A DNA stretch of 64,000 nt from Clostridioides sp. ES-S-0054-01 (GCA_021561035.1 CP067346.1:3689001-3753000); one strand, 5' to 3'. Counted from the first letter of the stretch, positions 44,323-53,000 are shown. The notes: generated by a model from the letters alone, not told the origin. Program-made: numbers and translations.

Positions 44323-44433
44323 TTACATAGTTGCAATCATACTCAAAACAGCTGTTATACTCGTTAATACAAGAATTCCCACAATCCCAACAGCTATTAT
44401 TCTATTAATTCTTTTCTGACTTGATTTTGCCAC
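44323..44433 (-). CDS. 36-residue membrane microprotein downstream of galU
   Basis: A GTG at 44433, six bases after AAAGGTGATG, opens a 36-codon frame. The product starts MAKSSQKRINRI, a basic head, and continues with one hydrophobic helix (IIAVGIVGILVLTSITAVLSM) before the stop. Head-plus-helix architecture and size resemble DUF4044-type small membrane proteins of Firmicutes, though I cannot confirm membership. It lies 20 bp after galU, and a perfect-stem terminator follows, which supports a real transcribed end gene. Its function is unknown. Confidence 0.68.
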   Translation of the reverse strand: MAKSSQKRINRIIAVGIVGILVLTSITAVLSMIATM

Positions 44434-44453
44434 TGTACATCACCTTTCATTAA

Positions 44454-45419
44454 TTATTTTTGAATTTCAAGTTCTCTAATTTCATTGACTTCAGCTAAAT
44501 CTATTTTTTCATCTGTATTATTGTATAACACATTACTATTTTTATCAAATTCACTACATATATGTTTCAAATATTTTATAAAATCTTCCTTAAGGTCTTC
44601 TTTCTTTAGAGCGAAGTCAACAGTAGCTTCTAAAAATCCTAGTTTATCACCAACATCATATCTCTTACCTTCAAAATTGTATGCATACATAGCTTCTTTC
44701 TTAGACAATATCTTTAAAGCATCTGTGAGTTGTACCTCTCCACCTTTACCTGGTGGTAAATCCTTAAGAATATCAAAGATTTCAGGAGTTATTATATATC
44801 TACCTAAAATAGCAATATTTGAAGGAGCTTTTCCTGATTCTGGCTTTTCTACCATATCTTTTACCTTATAAACTCTACCTTCTATATTTTTTGCTTCTAT
44901 TATACCATATTTATTAGTATCTTCTTGATTCACTTTTTGAACACCTAATATTGTAGTTCTATACTCCTCATATGCGTCTGTTAGTTGTTTTAGACAAGGT
45001 ACATCATTGTCCACAATATCATCACCTAACATTACTGCAAAAGGCTCATAACCTATAAAATGCCTAGCACAATAAATTGCATCTCCCAATCCTTTTGGCT
45101 CTTTCTGTCTTATATAATGTATGTTAATCATGTTAGATATATTTTGTACTATCTCTAACAATTCTTTCTTTCCTTTTTTCTCTAAATCAAGTTCCAATTC
45201 TACAGATTTATCAAAGTGGTCTTCAATAGATTTTTTATTTCTACCTGTTATTATTAGTATTTCCTCTATTCCTGAAGCCACAGCTTCTTCTATTATGTAT
45301 TGTAGAGTAGGCTTATCAACTATTGGTAACATTTCTTTTGGTTGTGCCTTTGTAGCTGGCAAAAATCTAGTTCCTAAACCTGCTGCTGGTATTACGGCTT
45401 TTTTAACTTTAACTTGCAT
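44454..45419 (-). CDS. galU: UTP-glucose-1-phosphate uridylyltransferase
   Basis: This protein of about 321 residues makes UDP-glucose for glycolipids and wall glycans. It has KKAVIPAAGLGTRFLPATKAQPKEMLPIVDKP (nucleotide-binding signature with Lys), FAVMLGDDIVDN and GGEIQLTDAL-like GGEVQLTDALK. The frame opens at a GTG at 45434 that overlaps the GGGAGATG site, so the ATG at 45419 is used. It follows the pepF-like gene after a terminator. Confidence 0.95.
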   Translation of the reverse strand: MQVKVKKAVIPAAGLGTRFLPATKAQPKEMLPIVDKPTLQYIIEEAVASGIEEILIITGRNKKSIEDHFDKSVELELDLEKKGKKELLEIVQNISNMINIHYIRQKEPKGLGDAIYCARHFIGYEPFAVMLGDDIVDNDVPCLKQLTDAYEEYRTTILGVQKVNQEDTNKYGIIEAKNIEGRVYKVKDMVEKPESGKAPSNIAILGRYIITPEIFDILKDLPPGKGGEVQLTDALKILSKKEAMYAYNFEGKRYDVGDKLGFLEATVDFALKKEDLKEDFIKYLKHICSEFDKNSNVLYNNTDEKIDLAEVNEIRELEIQK

Positions 45420-45447
45420 AGAATCATCTCCCACTAATTAATAAATA

Positions 45448-45472
45448 AAAAGTCCTATATTGATAGGACTTT
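45448..45472 (-). terminator. Terminator of the pepF-like gene
   Basis: AAAGTCCTAT pairs with ATAGGACTTT around a 4-5-nt loop, about 60 bp after the stop, with a T run on the minus strand. Confidence 0.78.
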
Positions 45473-45532
45473 AAACTTTTAGTATATTTTATCATTAATT
45501 CGATATATTTACCACGTGGATTATAATAATCT

Positions 45533-47422
45533 TTATAATAGCTTTTCAAGTTCAGCTACTAAACTGTCAAATTTTTTGATTGTATTTTCTATAGGTTTTG
45601 TATTAGTTAAATTTATGCCACTTGATTTTAATAAGTTTATTGGATAATCTGAACTTCCCTTTTTAAGGAAGTTTATATAGTTATCTGAACCATTTTTTAG
45701 TATATCTTGGGCAAAACTTACTCCTGCACTACAACCTGTAGCATATTTATAGACATAGAAACTATTATAAAAGTGTGGGATTCTAGCCCATCCGACCTTA
45801 GATAATTGGTCTAATTCATAGTTTTGTCCATAATATTTTTTAAGAAGTTGTCCCCAAACATCATTTAATACTAATGCATTTACACTTTTTCCTTTTTCTA
45901 CTAACTCATGTATAGTTTTTTCAAATTCAGCATACATAGTTTGTGTATAAAGAGTGTCCTTTATCAAGTCTAAATATTGTGTTATATAATAAGCTTTTTC
46001 ATCATTACCTTTAGCCTCTCTTATAAGCATCTCATAAAGCAATGCTTCATTAGTTGTAGATGCAACCTCATGAGTAAATATAGACGGATTTGAATTAAAA
46101 TAATTCTGATTCTTAGAACTTAGGTATTCGTATACAGCATGACCAAGTTCATGTGATAAAGTTGAAACTGAACCTAATGAATTATTATAATTTAAAAGTA
46201 TATATGGATGATTTTCATAAACAGATAAGCAGTATCCACCACTTACTTTATTTTCATGTGAATAAACATCTATCCATTTTTCATTGAAAGCTTTATACAC
46301 TACATCATTGTATTCTTTTCCTAAAGGTGACAACGCTGAGTATACTATACTTTGTGCCTTTTCATAATTAATATTATTATCAGCAGTCTTAACTATAGGT
46401 ACAAACATATCATATGAATGAACCTTATCTAATTTTAATACCTTTTTTCTTAAATCTATATATTTGTGTAGACTGTCCATATTGCTATTTACAGTCCTTA
46501 TTAAATTATTGTATACTTTTTCATCTACATTATCAGATTCCAAATACATTTCTAAAGAAGACTCATAACCTCTCTCTTGAGAATAAAAAATATTCTTTTT
46601 CACTTGACCAGTAATCAAACCTGCAATTGTATTTACATTATCATTGTAAGTTATAAGTTCATCTTGATAAGCTTTTTTCCTATTTTCTCTATCTGATGAT
46701 TCTAATTCACTTGCATATTGAGCTGGTGTCAAATTAGTTTTTCTATCCATATTCCTAAATAATTCATAAACTTGACTTGGAAGACTACTTATTGAAGACA
46801 CTTTGCTTAGGATGTCTTCTGACTTATCATCCAAATAATGTACTTTATTTCTTCTTATATCCCTTAAATATGCACCATATTTCCTATTTATATTTTTATT
46901 TGAAATAATTTTCTTATAATCTTTGTTTGATAATTTTAATATCTCTAATTCTAAATCCGAACAAATCCCCATATAGTTGCCATAGGATTTACTCATAGTA
47001 TCATTCATATCTAAATATTTATATGAATTTTTATTAGTATCTTGTTTTAATTTTACATAGGCAGAAAGTCTATTTAATCTTATATCAAGCTTTTCCTTGA
47101 TATTTAAGGCAAAAGACAAATGTGTTGGTGATTTTGTTACTTTACCTATGTAATTTTTTAATTCTTTAGTATCTTTATCAAAACTCTTAAGTTCTTTTTT
47201 CCATTGGTCATCACTTTTAAATAAAGATTGTAAGTTCCAACATGTTTTTTCATAATCTATTTCTTGTTTTTTTTCAGCATCATCTTCAGTATCATTATTC
47301 ATGACAGTAACTGCTCTATCATTATTCTTTTGATATCCTTGGTCAGCTTTTATACTTATTATTAACATGCAAAAAATAGAAATAAATAAAGGTATTATTG
47401 CTTTGCACAATTTTCTATTCAT
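45533..47422 (-). CDS. M3-family oligoendopeptidase (PepF-like) with N-terminal export/anchor segment
   Basis: This protein of about 629 residues has the M3 zinc site in TLSHELGHAVYEYLSS (HExxH) and a downstream Glu in FTHEVASTTNEALL. The upstream helical PepF domain is intact. Unlike ordinary cytosolic PepF, it starts with MNRKLCKAIIPLFISIFCMLIISIKA, a positively charged head plus hydrophobic core, followed by a polar linker with an acidic run. It is therefore probably secreted or membrane-tethered, cutting oligopeptides outside the cell. The ATG at 47422 is chosen because AAAGGA lies 9 bases upstream. A hairpin covers that ribosome site. Confidence 0.9.
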   Translation of the reverse strand: MNRKLCKAIIPLFISIFCMLIISIKADQGYQKNNDRAVTVMNNDTEDDAEKKQEIDYEKTCWNLQSLFKSDDQWKKELKSFDKDTKELKNYIGKVTKSPTHLSFALNIKEKLDIRLNRLSAYVKLKQDTNKNSYKYLDMNDTMSKSYGNYMGICSDLELEILKLSNKDYKKIISNKNINRKYGAYLRDIRRNKVHYLDDKSEDILSKVSSISSLPSQVYELFRNMDRKTNLTPAQYASELESSDRENRKKAYQDELITYNDNVNTIAGLITGQVKKNIFYSQERGYESSLEMYLESDNVDEKVYNNLIRTVNSNMDSLHKYIDLRKKVLKLDKVHSYDMFVPIVKTADNNINYEKAQSIVYSALSPLGKEYNDVVYKAFNEKWIDVYSHENKVSGGYCLSVYENHPYILLNYNNSLGSVSTLSHELGHAVYEYLSSKNQNYFNSNPSIFTHEVASTTNEALLYEMLIREAKGNDEKAYYITQYLDLIKDTLYTQTMYAEFEKTIHELVEKGKSVNALVLNDVWGQLLKKYYGQNYELDQLSKVGWARIPHFYNSFYVYKYATGCSAGVSFAQDILKNGSDNYINFLKKGSSDYPINLLKSSGINLTNTKPIENTIKKFDSLVAELEKLL

Positions 47423-47471
47423 AAAAAGCCATCCTTTCAATAAATTTACTTAATAATAGGATGGCTTTTTT
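47423..47471 (-). promoter_or_regulatory. Terminator-like hairpin overlapping the pepF-like ribosome site
   Basis: On the minus strand AAAAAGCCATCCT (47470-47458) pairs perfectly with AGGATGGCTTTTT (47435-47423), and the last T abuts the ATG. The right arm contains the AAGGA ribosome site. The structure looks like an intrinsic terminator whose U tract touches the start codon, so it could stop transcription or hide the ribosome site. Confidence 0.7.
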
Positions 47472-47523
47472 CAGATATATTATTCAATTATTCATACTAT
47501 ATAAATAAATATCGAATTAATAG

Positions 47524-47758
47524 TTATCCACATAATAATCAACATATTCACAGGTTTTCTTTGTATAGAAATTTAGTTATTTCAACATGAATCTCTTTTG
47601 ATAATAGCTTTTGTTTTTTCTTTTTTTACATTTTATTAACATTTCTGCCATACTTATCAACAATTTTTGTTGATTTATATGTTTTTTTTGTTAATAACTA
47701 TACTTTTTTCAAAAGTCTATTAACATATTATACACAAGTTATCCACAGTTTATACACA
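47524..47758. other. DnaA-box cluster between spoIIE and the pepF-like gene
   Basis: Perfect TTATCCACA boxes occur at 47524-47532 and 47739-47747; TTATACACA occurs at 47728-47736 and 47750-47758; TTATCAACA occurs at 47654-47662. All are in the same orientation. The last three boxes start at 47728, 47739 and 47750, an exact 11-bp spacing, so they sit on one face of the helix. The surrounding 230 bp is very AT-rich. No dnaA or dnaN gene is nearby. Confidence 0.7.
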
Positions 47759-47772
47759 TAATTTTGTAAACT

Positions 47773-50145
47773 TTATTTTGTACATATTTTCGTAACTAAA
47801 ACAGTCATGTCATCTTCGATTTGTAACGCTTGTAACTCTAATGCTCTATCTAATATTAAATTTGATATTTCCTTTGGATTTGTAGTCTCTATATTCTTTA
47901 AGAAGTATATTAACCAATTATCTCCTAAATTGTTATTTCTTCCTGCATCTACAATTCCATCAGAAACCATTATAACATAGTCTCCTTCCTTAACTTTTAC
48001 ATTTTTTCTATCAATTTTTACATCTGATAATATACCCACAGGCAATGATGATGATGATATTAAATCGACTTCTCCATCCTCTCTTTTTATATAAGTAGAA
48101 CACGCTCCCATCTTTATAGTTTCTAAACAGCCTCGTTTTAAATCTAAAATTCCTAAATCCAGAGTTGAAAACATCTCTTCTGAAGACTTTAATAGCAACA
48201 TATTATTTATAGTATCAATAACTATTTCGTCTTTAATTTTTGCATCTATCATTTTTTCCAGTATATCAATAGTGGCAGAAGATTCTTCATATGCTTTTTT
48301 ACCTTTTCCCATACCATCACTTATAGCCATCATATACTTACCATCATTTATCTCCATGTATGTGTAATTGTCTCCACAAAGAATATGTCCATCCCTTGAC
48401 ATCGCTGAAACTTCTGTTACAGCCTTATATTTTTGAGATTTAACGAATGTTGCCTTACATTTACCTCCTAAACAATGGCACCCTATTTTTCTAACAGACA
48501 TATTTTCACCTACTAGGTCTGAAATTATATTTACAATTTTATCTTCACACATGCATCCATCATGGCAAGTTTTCTTTTCTATTGATATTTCAAATTCACT
48601 GTTACTCTTTGTTAAGTAACTTACTTTATCAACTGTTATGTCATATCTTTCTAACTGCTCATATATATTTTTTTCCTTTTCTATATCCAGCATTATATCG
48701 CCTTCTAAATCTTGGGATAGCGATTTAATTGATTTTGAAATACTTCTTATCTGATTTGCTATTAACTTTCTACTTTCTGAAAACTTCACACTCCAATCAT
48801 AATCTAATACAAACATCTTGTAATAGTGATTTGATATTTTCACTATTGACTCTGGTTTCATACATTCCTTTCTAAAATTTTTAGGTATATCGTTTAGACT
48901 TAACTCTCCTTTCTCCTCAATTTTTTCAAGAATGTTATATATCATAGTGTATGTATGATTAAATCTTGATTCCCAACACATTCTTCTCATACTACAACTT
49001 TTACATTCATCATTATGAATCATATCTATTACATTAGCTATATCTCTTTGGTCTAACACCTTATCTTTTTCTCTTATCTTATCAAATGTATCTGCAAGGT
49101 CGTCGTAAGTTTTATAAATACTATTCAATCTACTATTAGTTAGATTCTTGCTTCTCATAATATAATCGTATACGATTTCATTTGAAGCTACATTACTTTT
49201 TATTAATTTTTCAATCTTATTAAATAACCTCTCTGGCAACACTATAACTATTAAACAACCCAATAGTATATCTCTTAATTGCATCATATTAGAAGTAATA
49301 CCAGAAGTATATAGGTATATTATTATCCAGCTTAGAATATATCCTAGTATACAGAAATATTTATTTATTTTATTAAATGCACCACTTATTAATCCTGAAA
49401 AAGAATATATCCCCATATAAATAGCTGATGTCATATTATTTAAAATGGATGCTACCCCAATAATTACACCACTAGATGCTCCCATGGTAGCTCCACCTAC
49501 TATGGAGGTCAGTAATATCAATACTGTTGATAAAATGGTCCTTATTGATATTCCAAACAAGGATATATCACCTATCCCCATTATGCTAAAGGTCAGCAGT
49601 AAACTTATTGAGATAGCTTCTTCTGTCCGTACAGACATCCTATTGTTGACATTGGCCATTAAACCTATCCCATAAGAAAACACATATATAGATATAAACA
49701 TTATTATTGCTTCTACACCTGCTATAAGAAGATTGTACGTATACCTATTTGAAAAGAAAGCTTGTCCCATGGAAATTGGAAGTAATATCATTGCACCTAT
49801 AAATGCTACCTTAGCAATTGAATCTGATAATTTTAATTTCTTATTCATCGCCATAAATATTGTAAGGCACACAGCATATTTTGCTACATTTCCAAAATCA
49901 TTAGATGATAACAATATTCCTAATAATGTTGATATGAATACAGGTATCTTGTACTTATCAATCTTTGATGCACATATAAAAAATGCAATTCCTAAGGGAG
50001 CTACAGAGTCTACTATAATAGACCTACTAAGTAAAAATCCCATTACGGCGAATGCCGCCGTAGTAAAATCAATATATCCGCTTATTAATTTTATGACATT
50101 TGGTTTTACAGTTTTATTCTTCACAACTGCTACACTTCTTTGCAT
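47773..50145 (-). CDS. spoIIE: Stage II sporulation protein E
   Basis: This 790-residue protein has about ten N-terminal transmembrane helices (residues 15-310), a central regulatory region with a Cys cluster (HNDECKSCSMRRMCWE), and a C-terminal PP2C phosphatase domain (about 575-790) with GDNYTYMEINDGKYMMAISDGMGKGKKA and VIMVSDGIVDAG, whose Asp residues bind the metals. In sporulating Firmicutes SpoIIE dephosphorylates the anti-anti-sigma factor SpoIIAA and so activates sigma-F in the forespore. AGGAGG precedes the ATG but sits within a hairpin. Confidence 0.96.
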   Translation of the reverse strand: MQRSVAVVKNKTVKPNVIKLISGYIDFTTAAFAVMGFLLSRSIIVDSVAPLGIAFFICASKIDKYKIPVFISTLLGILLSSNDFGNVAKYAVCLTIFMAMNKKLKLSDSIAKVAFIGAMILLPISMGQAFFSNRYTYNLLIAGVEAIIMFISIYVFSYGIGLMANVNNRMSVRTEEAISISLLLTFSIMGIGDISLFGISIRTILSTVLILLTSIVGGATMGASSGVIIGVASILNNMTSAIYMGIYSFSGLISGAFNKINKYFCILGYILSWIIIYLYTSGITSNMMQLRDILLGCLIVIVLPERLFNKIEKLIKSNVASNEIVYDYIMRSKNLTNSRLNSIYKTYDDLADTFDKIREKDKVLDQRDIANVIDMIHNDECKSCSMRRMCWESRFNHTYTMIYNILEKIEEKGELSLNDIPKNFRKECMKPESIVKISNHYYKMFVLDYDWSVKFSESRKLIANQIRSISKSIKSLSQDLEGDIMLDIEKEKNIYEQLERYDITVDKVSYLTKSNSEFEISIEKKTCHDGCMCEDKIVNIISDLVGENMSVRKIGCHCLGGKCKATFVKSQKYKAVTEVSAMSRDGHILCGDNYTYMEINDGKYMMAISDGMGKGKKAYEESSATIDILEKMIDAKIKDEIVIDTINNMLLLKSSEEMFSTLDLGILDLKRGCLETIKMGACSTYIKREDGEVDLISSSSLPVGILSDVKIDRKNVKVKEGDYVIMVSDGIVDAGRNNNLGDNWLIYFLKNIETTNPKEISNLILDRALELQALQIEDDMTVLVTKICTK

Positions 50146-50152
50146 AAAAAAA

Positions 50153-50195
50153 CCTCCTCTTTTGTTTATATTAAGAATTGTAACAAAGAGGAGTA
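50153..50195 (-). promoter_or_regulatory. Terminator-like hairpin overlapping the spoIIE ribosome site
   Basis: In the minus-strand RNA, ACTCCTCTTTGTT (from 50195) pairs with AACAAAAGAGGAG (ending at 50154) around a 12-15-nt loop, followed by GTTTTTTT and then the ATG. The AGGAGG ribosome site lies in the right arm. It lies 40 bp after the ppx stop, so it may end ppx transcripts while being part of the spoIIE leader. Confidence 0.68.
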
Positions 50196-50234
50196 ATTTT
50201 TTTTGTCATAATCGGTTTTAAAAATCAAAAAATA

Positions 50235-51155
50235 TTAATACATTTTTTTTGACTTTTGACATATTAAGCCTTCCAAATTATCGTATTCACTTACGGTTAT
50301 TTCTTCTATTTCTAATTTTTCCATTATTATATTCAATATTTTTACACCAGCAGTTATAATATCCGCACGTTTTTCTTGTAGCCCTTTTAAGTTCTTTTTA
50401 TCACTTAATGTCATCTTTATTAATTTTTGTAGAATTTTTTCTATTTCTTTTTTGTGTATTTTACTATTATGTACTTTTTCCATAGAGTAAACCTCTAATT
50501 CTTGATTCATTGCTGATAATGATGTAATCGTACCGCCTATGCCTATAAGAGTTTTTAATCCTCTTTTTTTTATATAGTTTAAAGTTTCATCAATCTCATT
50601 ACATATAAATGAACTCATAGCTTTAAACTCTTCATCTTCAATAATATCATGTTTCAAAAATCTCTCTGTCATCCTAAGAGCACCTACATTTTCACTTTTA
50701 TTAAATTTGATTCCTTCTAAGTCACCTACAATAAATTCTGTTGAACCTCCTCCAATATCTATAACAATAATAGTATCATCATCTTGTATGCCTTCTAAGA
50801 CACCCTTAAATCCCAAATTCGATTCTTCTATTCCTGTAACTATATCAACATCTATTCCAGTTTCTTCTTTAGCTAATTTAACAAAGTAATCTCCATTTTT
50901 ACTGTCTCTAAGAGCAGATGTCCCCATACAGTAAATTTTTTCACACTTTTCATTATTACACTTATCAGAGAATTCTTTTAATGCTTTTATATTTCTTTGA
51001 ATAGCATCTTCCTTTATATATCCTTTATTATCTACACCATGACCAATTCTAGTTGTATTAACAAATTTTTTTCTGTTTATGAGCCTTCCATCTCTATAAT
51101 CTGCTACTAATAATCTCATTGAGTTTGTCCCAATGTCTATAGCTCCTACTTTCAT
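50235..51155 (-). CDS. ppx: Ppx/GppA-family exopolyphosphatase
   Basis: This protein of about 306 residues is from the ASKHA fold. It has KVGAIDIGTNSMRLLVADY (phosphate 1), YCMGTSALRDSKNG, VIDIGGGSTEFIVG (phosphate 2) and LIGIGGTITSLSAM. It hydrolyses polyphosphate or pppGpp. The longest frame starts upstream, but GAGGAGG lies inside it and the ATG at 51155 fits. It is a short, single-domain form of about 300 residues without the C-terminal HD domain found in E. coli Ppx. Confidence 0.92.
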   Translation of the reverse strand: MKVGAIDIGTNSMRLLVADYRDGRLINRKKFVNTTRIGHGVDNKGYIKEDAIQRNIKALKEFSDKCNNEKCEKIYCMGTSALRDSKNGDYFVKLAKEETGIDVDIVTGIEESNLGFKGVLEGIQDDDTIIVIDIGGGSTEFIVGDLEGIKFNKSENVGALRMTERFLKHDIIEDEEFKAMSSFICNEIDETLNYIKKRGLKTLIGIGGTITSLSAMNQELEVYSMEKVHNSKIHKKEIEKILQKLIKMTLSDKKNLKGLQEKRADIITAGVKILNIIMEKLEIEEITVSEYDNLEGLICQKSKKMY

Positions 51156-51179
51156 TATGAAATACCTCCTCAATAAAAA

Positions 51180-51211
51180 CAAAAAGCCATCCTTAACTGA
51201 ATGACTTTTTT
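51180..51211 (-). terminator. Terminator of the hup-rqcP-yabPQ-divIC run
   Basis: AAAAAGTCATT pairs with AGGATGGCTTTTT through G-U pairs in the minus-strand RNA, and a T run follows. It lies 56 bp after the divIC stop and before ppx. Confidence 0.7.
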
Positions 51212-51266
51212 ACTAAATCTTAAATTTTAAAATCAATATATCTGTAAACTTATTAGCAAGATTTAA

Positions 51267-51551
51267 TCAACGATTTATATCTACATAAACTGTTTCATTA
51301 GGTTTTACCATATTTAATCTTTTTCTTGCTATTTCTTCTAAGTCTCCTTCATATGATTTTTCATCTTTCTTTAAGCTGTTTATTTGTATTTCAGTCTTTT
51401 TTAACTGTTTATTTAGACTTGCTATTTCTTTTTTATATTCCTTAGCTTTTGTGTACTCAAATACGAATCCAGTCATCATACTAAAAATTGATATTCCTAA
51501 AAATAAACTGATAACAATGATTTGTCCTGAAAATTTTTTTCTTAAGTTCAT
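51267..51551 (-). CDS. divIC: Septum formation initiator DivIC
   Basis: This 94-residue bitopic protein has a short basic head, one transmembrane helix (IIVISLFLGISIFSMMTGFVF), an extracytoplasmic coiled coil (YKKEIASLNKQLKKTEIQINSLKK) and the conserved end EEIARKRLNMVKPNETVY. DivIC/FtsB-family proteins form part of the division complex with FtsL and DivIB. It lies 5 bp after yabQ, as in Bacillus. Confidence 0.93.
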   Translation of the reverse strand: MNLRKKFSGQIIVISLFLGISIFSMMTGFVFEYTKAKEYKKEIASLNKQLKKTEIQINSLKKDEKSYEGDLEEIARKRLNMVKPNETVYVDINR

Positions 51552-51556
51552 TTTTC

Positions 51557-52090
51557 CTACACCCTTTTTTTAGTTTTATTTTTTTTCTTCTTAGGTTTTG
51601 ATTTTTTCTTGTTTTTTAATTTTTTATTTGATTTTCTTTTTATACTTTTTTTCGTCGCTATAAATATGTTTGGTATATAAAATATAATATCAAATAGTAG
51701 GTGTAGTGAATAGATTATAACGTAATACAAATTGTTCAAAAAACTGACTATGTAATGTGTAACTTTTTTAAAAGAATTCCTCACAAAACGAATTATTTTA
51801 TTGATAATTGATAAAACAATTTTACTTATGGTGTTGTAGTATAAAATAAAACCAATAAACAAAGCCACAAAATGGTAATATCTTAAATCAAAAAACTCTG
51901 TAAGGTTTATTGTCACGAATATTATAACTGTAGCTAGAAACCAAAACAATACATCAAAGATTATCGCAAAATAATTGATGAATTTAAAATTTCCCCTTAG
52001 CCCTCTATAAAAATCAAACAACACTCCTATGAGTATCCCACCATAAATAGTAGCATAAAAAATGCTTACATCTTGAGTAAAAGGTATCAT
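51557..52090 (-). CDS. yabQ: Spore cortex biosynthesis protein YabQ
   Basis: This 177-residue membrane protein begins with the YabQ-type region (FYATIYGGILIGVLFDFYRGLRG), has several hydrophobic helices, and ends in an unusually basic tail (KKSKPKKKKNKTKKRV). In Bacillus YabQ sits in the outer forespore membrane and is needed for cortex formation. It begins directly at the yabP stop and lies 5 bp before divIC. Confidence 0.9.
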   Translation of the reverse strand: MIPFTQDVSIFYATIYGGILIGVLFDFYRGLRGNFKFINYFAIIFDVLFWFLATVIIFVTINLTEFFDLRYYHFVALFIGFILYYNTISKIVLSIINKIIRFVRNSFKKVTHYIVSFLNNLYYVIIYSLHLLFDIIFYIPNIFIATKKSIKRKSNKKLKNKKKSKPKKKKNKTKKRV

Positions 52091-52345
52091 CTATCTAAAT
52101 ACCTTTTTCAAAAAACTCTCTTGTGGCTTTTTAGGCTTTGCATACACCATAGAATTTATAGTTCCATCTATGCTAATTATATTTTCGTCTATACTTAGCT
52201 TGCTCATATCTAGGTTCTCGCCTTCAATTACCATCTCTCCTACAGAAGTTTTAAGCTCTACTCTTTTATCATTAAAAGAATATATGTGCTCAACTCCTGA
52301 AATAACTAGCTTTGATCTATCTTTCAAAGTTATGTTCTGTTCCAT
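52091..52345 (-). CDS. yabP: Sporulation protein YabP
   Basis: This 84-residue protein has the YabP/YqfC fold: LKDRSKLVISGVEHIYSFNDKRVELKTSVGEMVIEGENLDMSKLSIDENIISIDGTI, cited as the family landmark. YabP is made in the mother cell and works with YabQ. GGGGGGATATT precedes the ATG. Confidence 0.92.
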   Translation of the reverse strand: MEQNITLKDRSKLVISGVEHIYSFNDKRVELKTSVGEMVIEGENLDMSKLSIDENIISIDGTINSMVYAKPKKPQESFLKKVFR

Positions 52346-52406
52346 AATATCCCCCCAGTAAATATTTCACTAATACTACTATTAATATACTAGAGGACTA
52401 TTAATT

Positions 52407-52649
52407 TTATTCTAAAATTTCGTACATTTCTTTTGCATCATTTTTTAATACACGTTCTTTTACTTCATTTATCTTAAACTTCATCTTCTTCTCTCCAAAT
52501 TGTATTTCTAATGTATCTCCAATATTCACTTCCGAAGAAGATTTAGCAACTTTTCCATTTATAGTAACAATTCCTTTATCACATGCATCTTTAGCAACAG
52601 TTCTTCTCTTTATAATCCTAGATACTTTTAAAAACTTATCTAATCTCAT
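52407..52649 (-). CDS. rqcP: S4-domain RNA-binding protein RqcP
   Basis: This 80-residue protein is a single S4 domain (MRLDKFLKVSRIIKRRTVAKDACDKGIVTINGKVAKSSSEV). RqcP (YabO/HslR-like) helps RqcH add alanine tails to stalled nascent chains on 50S subunits. The longer frame begins at GTG 52658 within the AAGGTG site; the ATG at 52649 is chosen. It lies between hup and yabP, the usual order. Confidence 0.93.
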   Translation of the reverse strand: MRLDKFLKVSRIIKRRTVAKDACDKGIVTINGKVAKSSSEVNIGDTLEIQFGEKKMKFKINEVKERVLKNDAKEMYEILE

Positions 52650-52676
52650 AATTATCACCTTCCTTTAGCTCTATAG

Positions 52677-52707
52677 AAAAAGTGTGGTAAATTTATCCAC
52701 ACTTTTT
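52677..52707 (-). terminator. Terminator of hup
   Basis: A perfect stem (AAAAAGTGTGG at 52677-52687 with CCACACTTTTT at 52697-52707) and 9-nt loop lies 14 bp after the hup stop, with T runs on both strands. Confidence 0.85.
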
Positions 52708-52721
52708 CACAAGATTTCTAA

Positions 52722-53000
52722 TTATCCATTTATTATATCCTTTAATCCTTTTCCAGCTTTGAAAACTGGTGCTTTAGAAGCTGGTATATCTATAACTTGC
52801 TCTGGATCTCTTGGATTTCTTCCTTGTCTAGCAGCTCTTTCTCTTGTCTCAAATGTTCCAAATCCAACTAATTGAACTTTTTCATTATTTACTAGTGCAT
52901 CTTGAACAGAACTCATAAATGCGTTTAACGCAGCCTCTGCTTCCTTCTTTGTTAATCCACTTTTTTCTGCCATCTTTGATACTAATTCAGCTTTATTCAC
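52722..53000 (-). CDS. hup: HU-family DNA-binding protein
   Basis: This 92-residue HU protein has MNKAELVSKMAEKSGLTKKEAEAALNAF and the DNA-binding arm GFGTFETRERAARQGRNPRDPEQVIDIPASKAPVFKAGK, cited as landmarks. It begins at GTG 53000 after AGGAGGTAAATATC. It compacts DNA and has its own terminator, which fits high expression. Confidence 0.96.
   Translation of the reverse strand: MNKAELVSKMAEKSGLTKKEAEAALNAFMSSVQDALVNNEKVQLVGFGTFETRERAARQGRNPRDPEQVIDIPASKAPVFKAGKGLKDIING

Noticed and set aside
52694-52702. A perfect TTATCCACA (DnaA-box match) after hup
   Set aside because: It falls within the loop and right arm of the hup terminator stem and is a single copy, so it is more likely a by-product of the hairpin sequence.
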